Positions 12,080-25,000 of a stretch of 64,000 nucleotides of DNA are shown here, piece by piece; position 1 is the stretch's first letter; each line of letters starts with the position of its first letter. This stretch comes from Hirudinaria manillensis. Its lineage: Eukaryota > Annelida > Clitellata > Hirudinida > Hirudinidae. The position numbers were made by a program, and so were the translations under genes. The notes under the pieces are model-generated. The model was not told where the DNA came from, did not search any database, and saw only the letters and a list, made by a program, of their open reading frames with translations. The stretch covers positions 9,318,501 to 9,382,500 of the forward strand of contig CM067534.1 of NCBI GenBank assembly GCA_034509925.1. The letters run 5' to 3'.

Positions 12080-15000
12080 TTAATTATAATTTGAGGAAAT
12101 CCCAGATCCCAACCTCTTTGATGCAATGTAGCTCAAGAGCCTGTGACCAAAGACAAAGGTAGGCATGCCAATCAGGCCCAGATATTTGAGCGTCTCAAAC
12201 ATGTTCAATTTCCAGAAGTACATCCCATACAATCCAAATATAGCTGAAAGCAAATAAAAAGATCAGAAAATAGAAATTCACAATAAAAACAAAAGATGAC
12301 CTAATTTAAATAATAAACAAACCTCCAAGTCCCAGGTGGAATCCTAAAGCAGAAATTGACAATGGGAAGTTAGACACATTGGCACCGAGTTTGATCCACT
12401 GTTGGAATTGAATGAAATAATTTTATTAAATATTTTAATATGTTACCATGTTCATGTTACCAGTAATTAAGCTATTATATGACAAGCAATGTTTGTACCC
12501 CTTAGACCAAGGCAGACACGAGTCTCCTGGGTGGAAGACACAGTATAATATGGCATCTTATAAGAAGCAGAAATATCAACGACAGATCCGCTGATAATCT
12601 ACAAAATGCCTCCTACTAGTATTTTATTTAATAATCGCTTGTTTGCACCTCTTAGGCCATCGCAAACACTTGCATGAATGGGTGGAAAATGCAACATTAG
12701 TCTGCATTGAATTTAAAAGGCAATTATCAAGTCCAACTTTCACAAAATAATTGTGAATGGCTGCCATCAATGCACTTTTATTAGATAACTTAGCAGGCAA
12801 ACTGTTTGTACCTCTTAGACCATTCAGACAACTGAGGAACATCTGATGGGTGGAAAATACAAGCTTCCATATTGCACTGGAGTCTTATGGGAAATGCAAA
12901 TACAGACAACACCACTCATGAGACCCAGTGCATACTCTGTTTCTTATCTGATGGGTGGAAAATACAAGCTTCCATATTGCACTGGAGTCTTATGGGAAAT
13001 GCAAATACAGACAACACCACTCATGAGACCCAGTGCATACTCTGTTTCTTATCCATCAATAAGACCTTAGAATGTCTGCACCTCTTAGACCATCTCAAAC
13101 ACTTGTATGAGTGGGTGGAAAATGCAACATCTCTCTGGCATTGTTTAATGAGCTATTGAGACCTGAACCTCCATGTGCACGAGACACACACGAAAGATGC
13201 TCACAATGCCAAAGGTTCATAAGCTACAAACAAGTGTCTGCACCCCTTAGACCATTTAGACGATCAAAATCCATCCAATGGGTGGAAGATGCAGGATTTT
13301 ATATGGCACTCCATTGTCATGGATGTATACACAAATACACTCCCAAAAACACAACAGAATGCCATATGCATGTCGATGAGTCCGGTTAAAAAAGCAAATG
13401 AACGAATGCCCACCAATGCAAGGAGAACGAGGAATGGCAGAGCAACGAGGACCGTGAAAAAGTTTGAGACTGCAGTTAGGGGGCGCTTCTCGGGCTCTCT
13501 GAACAAGTGCTGAAAAAATCATAATGCAAAATGTTGACAAAACTCTAAATTGGATTTAAAAAAATAAAACAGTAAAGGAACATGGTGCATACAGATATTT
13601 CTGGCTTCTTGTCAAACTGGCCAGCTTGTGGCAGGGGTGTTGCCTCGTCATTGAACGTCAACTTCACATCACCCTACAAAAGGGACATTCATTAAAAATA
13701 AATTTAGAAATAATAAAACAAAATAAATCCAGTCATGGCATAACATTTATCCAAAACGAAGCCTTACCAGAGGCCAGGATGTCGGGTTCTCAATGACAGC
13801 ATCTCCGACGATCAGGTCCAGCGAATATTTGCCAGAGAGATTATTGAAATCCTTTCCTTTGGTACCAACATCCTTTAAGACAAAGCATAGAACATTATTC
13901 AACTTTACAAAGTTATGAAAACATAAGCAATTTAAAAAATAAAAGTTAATTACCAGGTCGAACTTGTACGTTCGAGCCGAATCCTCTTCGGCAACGTAGA
14001 CGACCTCGTGCTGCGTCTTCTCGTTGAGCAGACGAACGAACGTTTGGTGGGGCGAGATCGGAGCGCCAGTCTGCTGGTCGGTTACCGTGAACTTCAGCAA
14101 GAACTTCTGATGGAAATCCGCCTCGACCGAGATCTTGTTCAGATGGTCGATTCTTCAATGTTGGTCGTTTATTTCAAATAAACTCATTCACCAATAAAGC
14201 CAAATTTAAATACGTGGTTAGACAAAATGCTCACTTGATGCTCTTGAGAACAGTTCCCTGCTCTCTGTCAACAACAGCCACCTCCAGGTCTTTAACTGAA
14301 ATTGTCGTCGTGACTTTGACAATAATCTGCAACCAAAAACATGATCATGACACCAAGGCCATATAGGAACATTTATTTAATTAGACAAACCTCAGCCTCT
14401 TGATTTCCAAGGAGCTTCAGTCCTTTTGGAGCAGGCGACGAAGACAGGAACAGGCGATAAAAGCCGACGGCCGGTTTCAACCCGTAAAGGTCCAGTTCAA
14501 AGAGAGATCTAATTTAATATAATCCATGTTAAATAACACCTATATAGAGCCAAATATAATTCATAAACTTACGAATCTTCATTTGAGCGAACCAGTGGCT
14601 TCTTGCTGAGGATGACTGCATTTTCTGCAATGTGTCTACCCGTGTCTGCCAGGACGGAGATTCCAGGAACCGGCCTTCCGAGCAAATCGCAGACTCTGAC
14701 CTGCGAATGGGGGAAGCAGTCGGTCAGTCTCTTGCAATAACAGACATTGAGAAAAACATTTGGTTAGTTGTAATCACTCACCACAACGTTGGGAGATTTG
14801 CTGTTTATCGACACAGGACCCTCGAGGGAGGTGGAGATTGGAATGTAGAAGTTGTTCGTTGCCAGTCCATAGAGTGCAGACAGTAACGGCGATGCCTCGG
14901 CGGCCGTTCCGACGTGCTTCCTGTTGAGCAGGTAGTTGCCAAACTTGACCACTTTATCCTGAGGGGTTGAAATTTTAAGTTGTTCATTTCTTTTGTTCTT

Positions 15001-16791
15001 TTATAAATGTCACTTCATGGCTCAGCTAATTATAAGTCTAATCATGGTAAATATCATTGGATTGACAGATTATTAGTAAACATCATTGCCATGTTCATTT
15101 CATAAAACATGCTAATTAAATACAAAACCAATGCAGATGGCCACTCAGACAGTAAAACTAATCATTTATTCATTGGATTGACAGATTTCTAAATATCATC
15201 ATAGGTAACCATTTGCAATTGGCACAATATACATATTTATAATTCTTAAGCACATTTGGGTTCAGAGATATTGTGAAATCATAATAATCTCATAGGATTG
15301 ACAGATATAAATGGTCTCATCACAACCAATAATGTAATGTTTGACTAAAGAGATTTATGAGTGTTTTATGAACTTATCATCCTCCTTTGGCTCAGTTCAC
15401 AAAGTGAAATCAGGTAATTCATTGGATTGACAGATTTTAAACATCATCATCGCCACTGATAAGACTTAAAACATCATGCAGTTGTTCTATTACAAAACTT
15501 GTATTGTAGTTTAATGGCCGTGGTTCAGAGATGAATTGAAATCACATCGATATCATGGGATTGACAGATTATTATCATCATCATCACCGACGGATATGAA
15601 ACGTGCATAAACCTAAACCGTGACGTGGCATAGTAAAAGCGTACCTCTGCAACAGCCGGTTGAACTTTGAGTGACTTGGAGAGAGAGTACACAGAGTCAA
15701 TCACAAGAGCTGTGCTGACCAGATCAGAGTACTGGAATTGCATCAAACGGCCAAACTATTTCATCAAGCACTGCACCACTCCACCACCCTCCGCCAAACC
15801 TGGTAATAGTGGTCCCCGACTTCATCGGCCTGTGCAATGACGTCCTCAACCAACTCGTGGATTTTGAGGGCATTCTCACGTGGCAAATGTAGTGCAGTGT
15901 AGAAAGCATAAGCATAACTACAAAAGTCAATAGTATGTTCGTGTGCATATAAGCATAAAAATCTGAGTTTCAACCCGTTACAAACCTTGCAGGCATGTCA
16001 TCGTCCTTAAGAGCCGAAGTCAAATAGGAAGCAACTTCCTTGGGTACTGCAAATAATCAGAACATCAGCATCTTTTAGGAATGTTCAACTTTAACAGTAA
16101 ATAAAACCTACTTGGCTTCCCAAAGTGCTTCAAAGAAGCAACAGCATGATATAAGACACGTGTGCCTGTTCCAGCCTTAACAGATGATGATGCTGTTGCC
16201 TCTGATGCTCCCCAAGGTACCTTACACATAAAAATCAACAAATCAATGACCAAGCACTACATAACTTTAGCACCACCTAAAACCATACTTGGCAAGCTCC
16301 ACCATCAGCAGCAATCCTATCACTTATAACTGTGCCATAATACACAGATGAAACGTCGGCTGGATTCAAGTTCTTTTTCAGAAGGCCGCATAGCTTCTGC
16401 ATAAATGTTTAAATGAACATGGAAATTCCTTCAAAGAGCGTAAGTTGCGCAAAACTTCTTCAAACGTCATCTAACCCACCTCCGCGTCAGAGAGTCGCTC
16501 GTTCAGAGCAGAAATTCCTCTGGCTCCGTGCGCCAGACTTTCCAAATCGTTGCTATTTAGTGCATCATTGAACAGCGTCCTATAGCGATTCCTATCAAAC
16601 GCGGTAATGGTAGGTGCAGGAATATGAGCAAAGATCTCTCCGAGGATCGAGAGAACTAGTATGAAAGCAACCCCTAACAAACATTTAGACTCAATAAATT
16701 ATCAAGCTTGATAGTGCCACCACCGAAACAAGTTTATGAAATAAATGAAATTACAATTACCTAAGCGAAACTCAACACCGGCAACCTCCAT
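12080..16791 (-). CDS. RPN2: Ribophorin II, oligosaccharyltransferase subunit 2
   Basis: Non-catalytic subunit of the ER oligosaccharyltransferase for N-glycosylation (Swp1 in yeast). Seventeen exons (minus), from 16761-16791 and 16480-16673 at the 5' end to 13414-13509, 12323-12398 and 12080-12243 at the 3' end; 1944 nt, 647 aa (human 631). Exons 1-2 give a signal peptide (LGVAFILVLSILGEIFA). The luminal part contains SPHQTFVRLLNEKTQ and EVVYVAEED, as in human RPN2. HLFREPEKRPLTAVSNFFTV opens the membrane domain, followed by WIKLGANVSNF and WKLNMFETLKYLGLIGMPT. Three hydrophobic segments lie in the last third. The middle exons are 14782-14958, 14573-14700, 14391-14508, 14235-14326, 13954-14152, 13768-13872 and 13593-13673. 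Two introns carry unrelated tandem arrays, listed separately. Confidence 0.95.
12490..13320. repeat. Satellite-like array in an RPN2 intron (about 150-165 bp units, one exact 105-bp duplication)
   Basis: The 908-bp intron between 12399 and 13413 is largely made of diverged copies of one unit. Each contains a C-rich start like CACCTCTTAGACCAT and, about 25 bases later, GGGTGGAAAATGCA. Copies start near 12497, 12645, 12810, 13079 and 13237. Within it, 12841-12945 is repeated without visible change at 12946-13050. Open frames here (12846-13159) arise only because the repeat lacks stops. Confidence 0.75.
15050..15580. repeat. Tandem array with GGATTGACAGAT core in another RPN2 intron
   Basis: Five copies of (A/T)GGATTGACAGAT(T) occur at about 15058, 15175, 15295, 15423 and 15559, spaced 117-136 bp. 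The bases between them are similar but diverged (AT-rich, with ATCATCATC pieces). The array fills most of the intron 14959-15644. It is unrelated in sequence to the array at 12.5-13.3 kb. Confidence 0.7.
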
Positions 16792-17244
16792 GCTCCCTCT
16801 TCAAAATGGGAGACACCTCACTTCCGATAATAAAAGCCACGCAGAGAAATAGTTTAATGATCACATACGCAATGATTTATAAATTTTATTCAAAATTTAT
16901 GAAACTGGTTAAATATTTTCTGTCAGGTTTTAATTAATTTTTATAATATATTAATAAAAACGCTTTAGTAAACTTACAAAAATAATTTCTAAACTCCTGT
17001 AAAATGGACAAAAATGAATTTATATAAAACAAATTTAATTTGTTGCTTAACCTATTAAACGTACCTATTAAAAATTAAAGAGATATAGCTTTATAAGCGC
17101 AATCCATTATTCTGCTAAGGTTATGTTTATGTTCTCTTAAATATTCGTATTATCGTCGGGACCTTGATAGGTTTGCGAGCCTGGATAGAGTGGATTCAGT
17201 CTTGCATTATATAGTATTTTTTTCACACATTTTACAGCTAGGCC
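16792..17244. promoter_or_regulatory. Divergent promoter interval, RPN2 / MRPL2
   Basis: 453 bp between two start codons that face away from each other. Both are housekeeping genes, so a shared bidirectional promoter is plausible. The interval is AT-rich and I see no clear TATA box or known operator. Confidence 0.4.
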
Positions 17245-18901
17245 ATGATTAAGACATTTCAATTAGCGACATGCTTATCAAAGTTTGCGATCAGTGCTAC
17301 GGAAGGACTTATATCTAAAAGGTTATGCTTTGTCTAGTTTCGTCAAGAAAGGATTTATCCTCAAATCTAAAATTTCTGTTTTTTTTATAGGTTGTTTTCG
17401 GTAACCAGCGAGTTATGCAGTAAAGTAGATAGTAGATCACGTCCTCCCTTCAAGCTTCCTACTTTTAAGAACAAGAGGTGGATTGAAATAAAGCCCATCC
17501 ATGAACAGTACAAATACACTACAGATCCTTTGCCTATTGCTAGGACTGGTGGCAGAGGACCAAATGGTAAATGGCATTAAATTGTAAACAATGTTCTCTG
17601 CATATGTGTAATACATTAAAAGGCATTCACAAATATCATCAGTAACATTTCCAACAGTAACCTATTATAAGGACTTTATAATTTGTTTATTGTTCCTTTA
17701 TTATTGCTAGCACTGGTTTTTTCAATTGATGAAAAAAGTGCAAAAATTAAATTTCTACCTGGGAACACACCTCTCACAACCAATCAATGATTCACTCTTA
17801 ATACTTTTTTATTTGTTTTTTTTATTAACATCTGATTTTTTGACTTGCCCAACATCCAGGTAGGGTATGGAACCACAAGAGAGGAGGCGGTCTCAAGAAA
17901 GTCTATTTTATGATTGACCATAATAGGGTCAACCCTCTGCTCCTCAAAGAAGGGCAGAACAGCTTAACCGAAAGGGTAACAAAAATTTTTTTTTCATGTC
18001 ACATGTTATCTCCAGCTTATTTAATTGAATCATTCATTAGTCATACTTATGGCAAATTAAATACTCATCTGAATTTTTCTAATTTCTAGATTTATGAAAT
18101 AAAAGAAGACCAAAACAGGTCTGCATTCATAGCATTGGTGGCAAGCGACACACACAAGAGATACATAGTGGCCACAGAGAACATGAAAGTCGGGGACCTG
18201 ATAGTCTCTACGAACGAGATCTCCAAGAATCCAAGTTCGTGCACGATTCAGACTCAATAAATACGCTCAGGAACAAAAGCTTTGCCAAAAATTGACGTCA
18301 TTATTTAATTTCAGTTCGTCCCACCATGGGCAACTCCTATCCCCTCGGCTCTCTTCCCGTCGGCACGATGGTCTGCTGCGTCGAACTGGTACCTGGAAAG
18401 TCCATCTACATGGCCCAGGCGGCCGGGGTTACCGTTCCTCTGGTCAGGAAGTTTCAGGATGAAGATGGCAACGACCTGTGCGTGGTGAAAATGCCGTCTA
18501 AGAGGGAAGTAATCCTCTCCAACAAGTGCCAGGCGACCGTAGGCAGGGTTTCCAACATCGAACACAACAAGTTAGTTGGCTCTCTGGTGTAATGTTAAAA
18601 TAGCAAATCTTATGAAAATTTTTCATAACCAGGTTTCACTTTCTGAGAATTTTTTTTGTTTTTTTTCTCAATGGTCATCATGTCTTTGATTTCCAGGGAA
18701 CATTATGGAAAAGCAGGTGCCAAAAGGCTAGCAGGCATAAGGCCCAGAAGTGGTCTCTGGCATAGGAAGACTGGACACCACGGTAGGAAGATTAGGCCTC
18801 TTCCAGCCCCTGTGAACATGAAGCCCATGAAAGAGAATCCGAAGATAAAGCCTTTCCAAGTTTTAGGCCGTGTGGGACTTGTTCAAAGACGGTCTTACTA
18901 G
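17245..18901 (+). CDS. MRPL2: Mitochondrial large-subunit ribosomal protein uL2m
   Basis: Universal ribosomal protein L2, mitochondrial form, placed near the peptidyl-transferase centre of the mitoribosome. Six exons: 17245-17321, 17391-17566, 17860-17975, 18090-18234, 18315-18570, 18697-18901; 975 nt, 324 aa. The N-terminus ([19 protein letters not shown]) is basic and Ser/Thr-rich with no acidic residue in the first 20, as expected for a mitochondrial presequence. The L2 signatures are [31 protein letters not shown] and the C-terminal [21 protein letters not shown] at 18972-18977 is a candidate poly(A) signal. The stop lies 168 bp from the convergent STAT stop. Confidence 0.95.
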
Positions 18902-19069
18902 CCAGAGAAGCATAAGAATTCTTAGCAGCAGAAATACAACCAATTTTAAATCTGCCATTATCAACATTGACAATAAACTTATTTCAATGACAGATACAAT
19001 CTTGAACGATCGTATTCCAAACAAAAAAAACAAACAAAACATTCGTCAGAAACGAGACTGACGAAATTC

Positions 19070-22000
19070 TCAGTTTATGTCGAGAGTATTTGCCAGTTGA
19101 TTCTCAATGGAAGAGTTCCACTGTACGTCCTGTGACGAGGGACTGTCCAACACCATGTCCATGAGAGAGAAGGAACCTAGAGACGGATTTAAGGCAGACG
19201 CCACGGGCTGGAGCTGATCCTGCAGGGGCGCTTGAGGCATCTCTTGGAAACTTTCACCAGGTTGCGTCTCCATGTTGGTCGGAGCGTTTAGAAGGAACAT
19301 GCTGGCCTCATTCGACTGAGCCTGGAAATGTTTAAAGATAGAACCTAGAAAGTAATGTAATAGGAAAATAAAAATAATAATAAATAATAATGTAAGATTG
19401 ATAACTTTAAAGGTGTGTCTATATTTGACAAATACTCCTATGATACCTTTTTGCCATTAAATGTCATATTGTACCTGAGGAGTGATGGTGGCTATGGGCC
19501 TGCTCAGCTTTTCAACTTCATGAAGGAATGAACCTGGTGACATTGGTGACATGGCATCGAATCCCGACGGGGAAGTTGCGTTTACGCTCGAGGCCTTGTC
19601 TGGCTCTCCGATTTCCATGCTGCTTTGTTGCCCCGAAGAGTCCCTTTATTTTATTAAACGTTAATAAATAAATAATTAAATAAATAAATTAGTTAACTTT
19701 GGCATCGATATTGTTTAGGGTTATTCTAAAAGTTTGAATGTTTAGGATTCATCCTCAAGAGATTATTAGATTATTAGTTTGGTTTTGAATGGAAAGCAAG
19801 TTATAAAATCTGTGAACAAGGACTTTGAAATGTTAATTGAAATGCTCTTAAAATCTCCCATTTTAAGGATTGATTATAAATCATCAATCAAATAACATCA
19901 CGTTCCAAACAACAGCATTTTACAAACAACAGCATTTTTTTAAAAAAGTAATCGAATCAAATTACAACTAACGAAGAGGATAAAATGATCTCTATGACGA
20001 ATTCCGTCTTCTCGTATCCATCTTCGCTTCCTGTCAAAGGAATGAGGAAAGAGGGCAGTGCACAGAGAGGTAGCGACAGCATAAATCAATTCAAATGCCT
20101 TGAAATCCTACCTTTAGGAGTACTCCTTGGACCAAATACTTGCTCGAAAGTCTTGTCCATGTAGGGCCAAAGATGCTGCAGCAGGGGCCTCTTGACCTCG
20201 GGATTCTTTTCGTCTGCAACCCTGAAAGCTTTCAGGATGTTGGCCAATCGGTGCTTCCCAGTTCTCTCGTTCCTCAGGAAGTCCGGCTGGGTCAGGTACT
20301 GTCGGACGTGGAACAGCTTTCTCTTCTCTGAAGGTGGTTGTCGTTTGTTGAGAAAAGACGTTTATGAAACCGTTGCTATGCTTACAGATTATCAGCTTTT
20401 ATGAATTGAAAAGTAAAATTAGGAAATGAAAACACTGAAAATAAAAGAAATAAATAAATGCAATTCACATAACTAATTGTTTATAAATGATTAGCTGATA
20501 AATTAAAAGATGATAAATTAATTCACTAGTAGTGATTAATAACCACTAGTTAGTGACTAGCTGATTGATAGATCAAATAGAGGTTATCCAGGGACATAGA
20601 GGTAGAGAGAAAGAGAGAGTAGGCGATGACGTCGTTATCATATACGATAGAGAAGCGATAAACGATACTGGTGAGCGGATCGTTTTCCAGGACGGCCATC
20701 GTGAGGTGTCCGCACATGTCGGACTTGTTGGAGTTCTCGATGGTCGTCTCGCTGAACCTGAGCAGGAAAGTTCCGCACGGAATGTCGTCAGAGAGCAACT
20801 TTCTCTTCACCTCGTCCTTCGAGATGAAGCCGTAGATCCACCTGGAGAGAGGAGGAGGAGGAGGAGATGAAAGATGATGGCAGTGGTGGTGATGATGACT
20901 ATGATGACCATGCTGATAAAGGATGATGAAGAGAGAATCTCTTCGGAAAGAATTCTCACCCGTTCTGCCACTCGATCTTTATGTAGGTCACCACGAGGTT
21001 CAAACAAGCCACAAACCACTTCCAAAGACTGAAATCCCTCTGTTGCAACTTGTTCTGCAAATGATGTTTTTCCGATGAAATTAAAAACCATTGAACGTGA
21101 AAATTGAACTCTGTTTACTCCGCCCAGGTTTGATTTTTGGAAGAAAATTGCAAACGATAACAACATCACATAGGATGAAAAGAGGTACTACTAATATTAA
21201 TTGAAATTTTTCAACAGACATTACACGCAGGCACGCACGCACGGGCACACACGGGATCACCTTGATGAACTGCTTCTCAGAAATCTCCCTAAGGGCAAAG
21301 TCTGTAGATTTTTCATCTCCTGAACAAAGCAACAACGAATTTAGTTGAGAGGCTGACAAATTAAAACTGTTGCAATTATAAATATAACAACTATTATGAT
21401 TATAGATATGATAACCACCACGATTACAAATATAATCAGGCACTGTAAATTGTCACCCATTAACCCAGAAACACACTCATGTTGCTGGTTTCTACAAATT
21501 CAGGGATGATTTCAGAGAGATCATTTCAGATTTCTTCCTGGGATAGGTTCAAACCCTGATCCTGGTCAATTTTCAGCAAATGGGAAAGAATTCCCCCTTC
21601 CAAAGACACCTCTTGAACTGAGCATTGCCATTCTCAAAGCACAAAACAACAAAACTCTGGACTCACTGAAGAATATTTGGGCCAAGTAGTGGAGGTGTTC
21701 ACTGAGCAGTTGTCTGTCTGTGGCGTGGTAGAACATGTAGTTCAACACGTTGGCCAGCTCAGACCACAACACCGTCTCCCGATAGGCAAACGGAACTCTG
21801 ATCTGCCGACAGATGGCAACAGAATTTTCGTCGTTTATTTATAATCACAAAAACAAAATCAATAAAAAGTGATTAAAAAAAATTTAACTCAATAAAATTC
21901 TAAAATATGGATATCTAGATTCTCCGTTTTCGTTTTTCAAATGTCTCAAAAGCCAAAACATGTCACAACCAACTGGCTTTGCGTTCGATCGATCCATGTC

Positions 22001-25000
22001 ACGAGAAATCACAACAACTACATCAACAACAACAACAACTGCATCAACAACAACAACAACAGCAACAACTCACCTCTTCGGAGAAAGCCGCATCCCACAG
22101 GAGGCTCCCTCGTGCGTAAATCTCTTGCGACGAGTGAGTGATGAGAATAAAAGGTGGAGAAACGAGCTGACGAAAACAAAGAAGACGAGAATCGAAAATT
22201 GAGCTTAAAATTATGGCATTCGTTGCAGGGCTGGATTAAGGTACGGATTAATACTTAAACATTAATCCACAATCAACTGTAATTAATAATAATTACTAAT
22301 TATTATTCATCACAATAATTACTATTTCTGGCTAAAAAATCACTCTTCTTAGAAATGCATTAAGCCCCAGTGTTGTTAACAAAAAGTTCAACTGTCACAT
22401 TGTAGCTGCAATGGATGGATGGATGAATGAATGGATGGATGGATGGATGGATGGATGGATGGATGGATGGATGGATGGATGGATGGATGGGTGGATGGGT
22501 CTACCTTGACGGGAAAGAACTTGTTGCAGACGTTGATGGAGGTGTAGAAGACGAACGCAAACTTGTGTTCACTCAGGTCCTCGATCTTCACCCTTTCTGG
22601 CTTCTTGAGGTTCTTGAGTTGGATGCTCAGGAATTGAACCACGCAGGCGTTGGTCGAGTGATGTAGGACGAACACCTGAGTTCGGGAATTGGAAAGGGAA
22701 TCCGAGGTAAAAACGATCGAAATCCGGATTTCGCCATCGAGGACGCGTTCGGAATATTTACGATTGCGTTTTGCAATCGAAAGCGATTCTAGAAAGGTTA
22801 TTTTTAGCCGGCATATCGTCGCCATGGCTATGACCAGACGTGTCTCGTCACACGTTGCTCGTAAAACTTCGCCATTGTGAAAGCAATTTTTGCGTCGTAA
22901 AGAATTCATTCTAAAGAATAATTTATCGACCTTCTCGTCTCCGTTCGAAATCTCGCAGAATCCAGGAGCATAAACGTCCCCGGGCGGTATGTCCTTCTCG
23001 TGGAAAAGCGCGACCTTGACCTTCGGCTTTGTGAAGTTCAATCCCAGTGCTTTGCCTCCCAAAAGTCTTTTGCACGTACAATAATAATTAATAAAGGAAT
23101 TTATGAATAATTATTTAATCAACCAATCAATCGAAGAACAGTGCAAAGCAAACCGCAGACCTGGCGCATAGGTTGAACGTGTTACTTCTACTATTGCTGA
23201 ACCTAATGATTCTCTCCTTCCAAGTCATTTGTTCAAAGATGAACGCCCTGCGAATGAAAGAAAGTGTCGACACAAAAGGATAGGACGATAAGGAAGGCTA
23301 TCGAGTTTTTTTTCTTAAGTCGGCCATAATTTTACAATATCATTTCACCGGCCATAATTTTACAATATGATTTCACCAGCCATAATTTTACAATGTCATT
23401 TCACCAGCCATAAGAACATGAGAATCAACATCTCAAGGACTGAGAAGCACTTATTTTCATTCCAAAAGATCCACAAACACATGTTTTCAAACATTTTCGA
23501 AGCCAGTTTTGCTGCAACCAAATATTCGGTCAAAATGGCCGCTCATAAACAACGTCTAAAATTCAACGACACGGAAAGCTCACCTCTGCAAGAACATGGG
23601 CAGATAGTCGAAGGTCAATTCCTTGAGGACCATTTCCATCTGCTTCCTCTTCTTGTCGTCCGTGTAGTTGACCTTCTTGTAGAGATTCAAGGCGGCGTCG
23701 ACCTGCTGCATCATCCTGTAGAGGTGGTGGCCTCCCTGCTCGAATCTGAATGCGGTGAATTCGAAAGGATGCGATGCTTGCTTACGAACGTTGTTCAGTG
23801 TAGAATGAAACGCGTGATAGTGAAATAAACAATAAGCATCATGATATATTTGACAGCATGGTACAAATATAATAGCAATAACAACAACAGCAACAATGAC
23901 AACTTCAACAAGCAATTTCTTTTCTAGCATATTTTTGAAATCACAAAAATGGGTCGTAACAACGTCTTCAACATTCGACAGTGAGAGGCCATGGACCCCG
24001 AATGGCTCGCACGTCCGCAATTTCGCACGGGCTCCTGCCATCGATCAGAACGACTCAGATCTTCCGTGCACTCACAGTTTGTCGAGAATGTCGAGGGATC
24101 CCTTCTTGACTTGTGCCAATCCGACCGATTCCAGTCGGGCTTCGAGATTGTACTTCTTGGCCTCTGACCAAATGGCTTGGAGGATGTAGGCGAGGTTCGT
24201 CGCCAGGGAGATGTGCATGTCTGCCATTCTCTTGAGAACGTGAAAGGTTAATGAACGTTGAATGTTTTCATGTTGAATGATTTAAGAGAAAAAAAACAAA
24301 AAACAATAAATAAATAAATAAATAAATATTGTCACCATAAAAATGTCACTTTATTGTTTTATTTACTTTATCAGATGTTATAAAAACGTTGAACTCTAAA
24401 TTATCAATGACTGTTGATGAATGAAACCACTGCCTTAGAAATGGCAGACGACTTTGCTGAGGAAATTTTAAAAGTGACTCCAGAAAAATTACAAGAGACA
24501 TTCATTGGACTAAAAGTGTTTGTTTGACTTAACTACCCGTCGACATCTATTTAAAAGCATAATAAATCATTCGACTCAAGATACATTTCTCCTCTGAAGA
24601 TTCTCGAATGCCAGCTTCTCTCTTTCTTCTTCAATAAATTTCTTTTCCTTCGTCAGATCTTCTTTTTGTTGAGCCGTGGCCGAAGTCATCTTCTGTTCGA
24701 TGCTTGCAACGTTCTCTAGAGAAATGTTAAGCCATTCTTGATTGCTATAAAATGCTGAAACTTTGAATTTTGTCATTCGCCACCATGTACTAACCACTGA
24801 GTCTTCTGTACTTCACAGAAAACAGTTCTTGCTCTTTCTCTGCCAGGATCACTGCATCTTCAGCAGCCTATTGAGAAGTAAAATTTGAATTTCCAACTTC
24901 CAAAACGAGCGGACGTGGCACAACAACATTGCCAAAGAACAAACTTTTAGTTTTTAAAATTTTGCTTACTGTTATTTCATGATCTATAACTGACAATTTG

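Noticed and set aside
15050-15580. Regularly spaced repeats that might suggest a CRISPR array
   Set aside because: Repeat core is only 12-13 bp with spacings over 100 bp, it lies in an intron of a eukaryotic gene, and no cas genes are present.
21530-21575. GGTTCAAAC motif resembling a tRNA T-loop
   Set aside because: No acceptor stem, D-arm or anticodon arm can be formed around it, and it lies inside a STAT intron.
22388-23062. 224-codon minus-strand frame
   Set aside because: It runs through STAT exons 22931-23066 and 22505-22675, the intron between them and an (ATGG)n repeat; STAT alignment places canonical splice sites within it.
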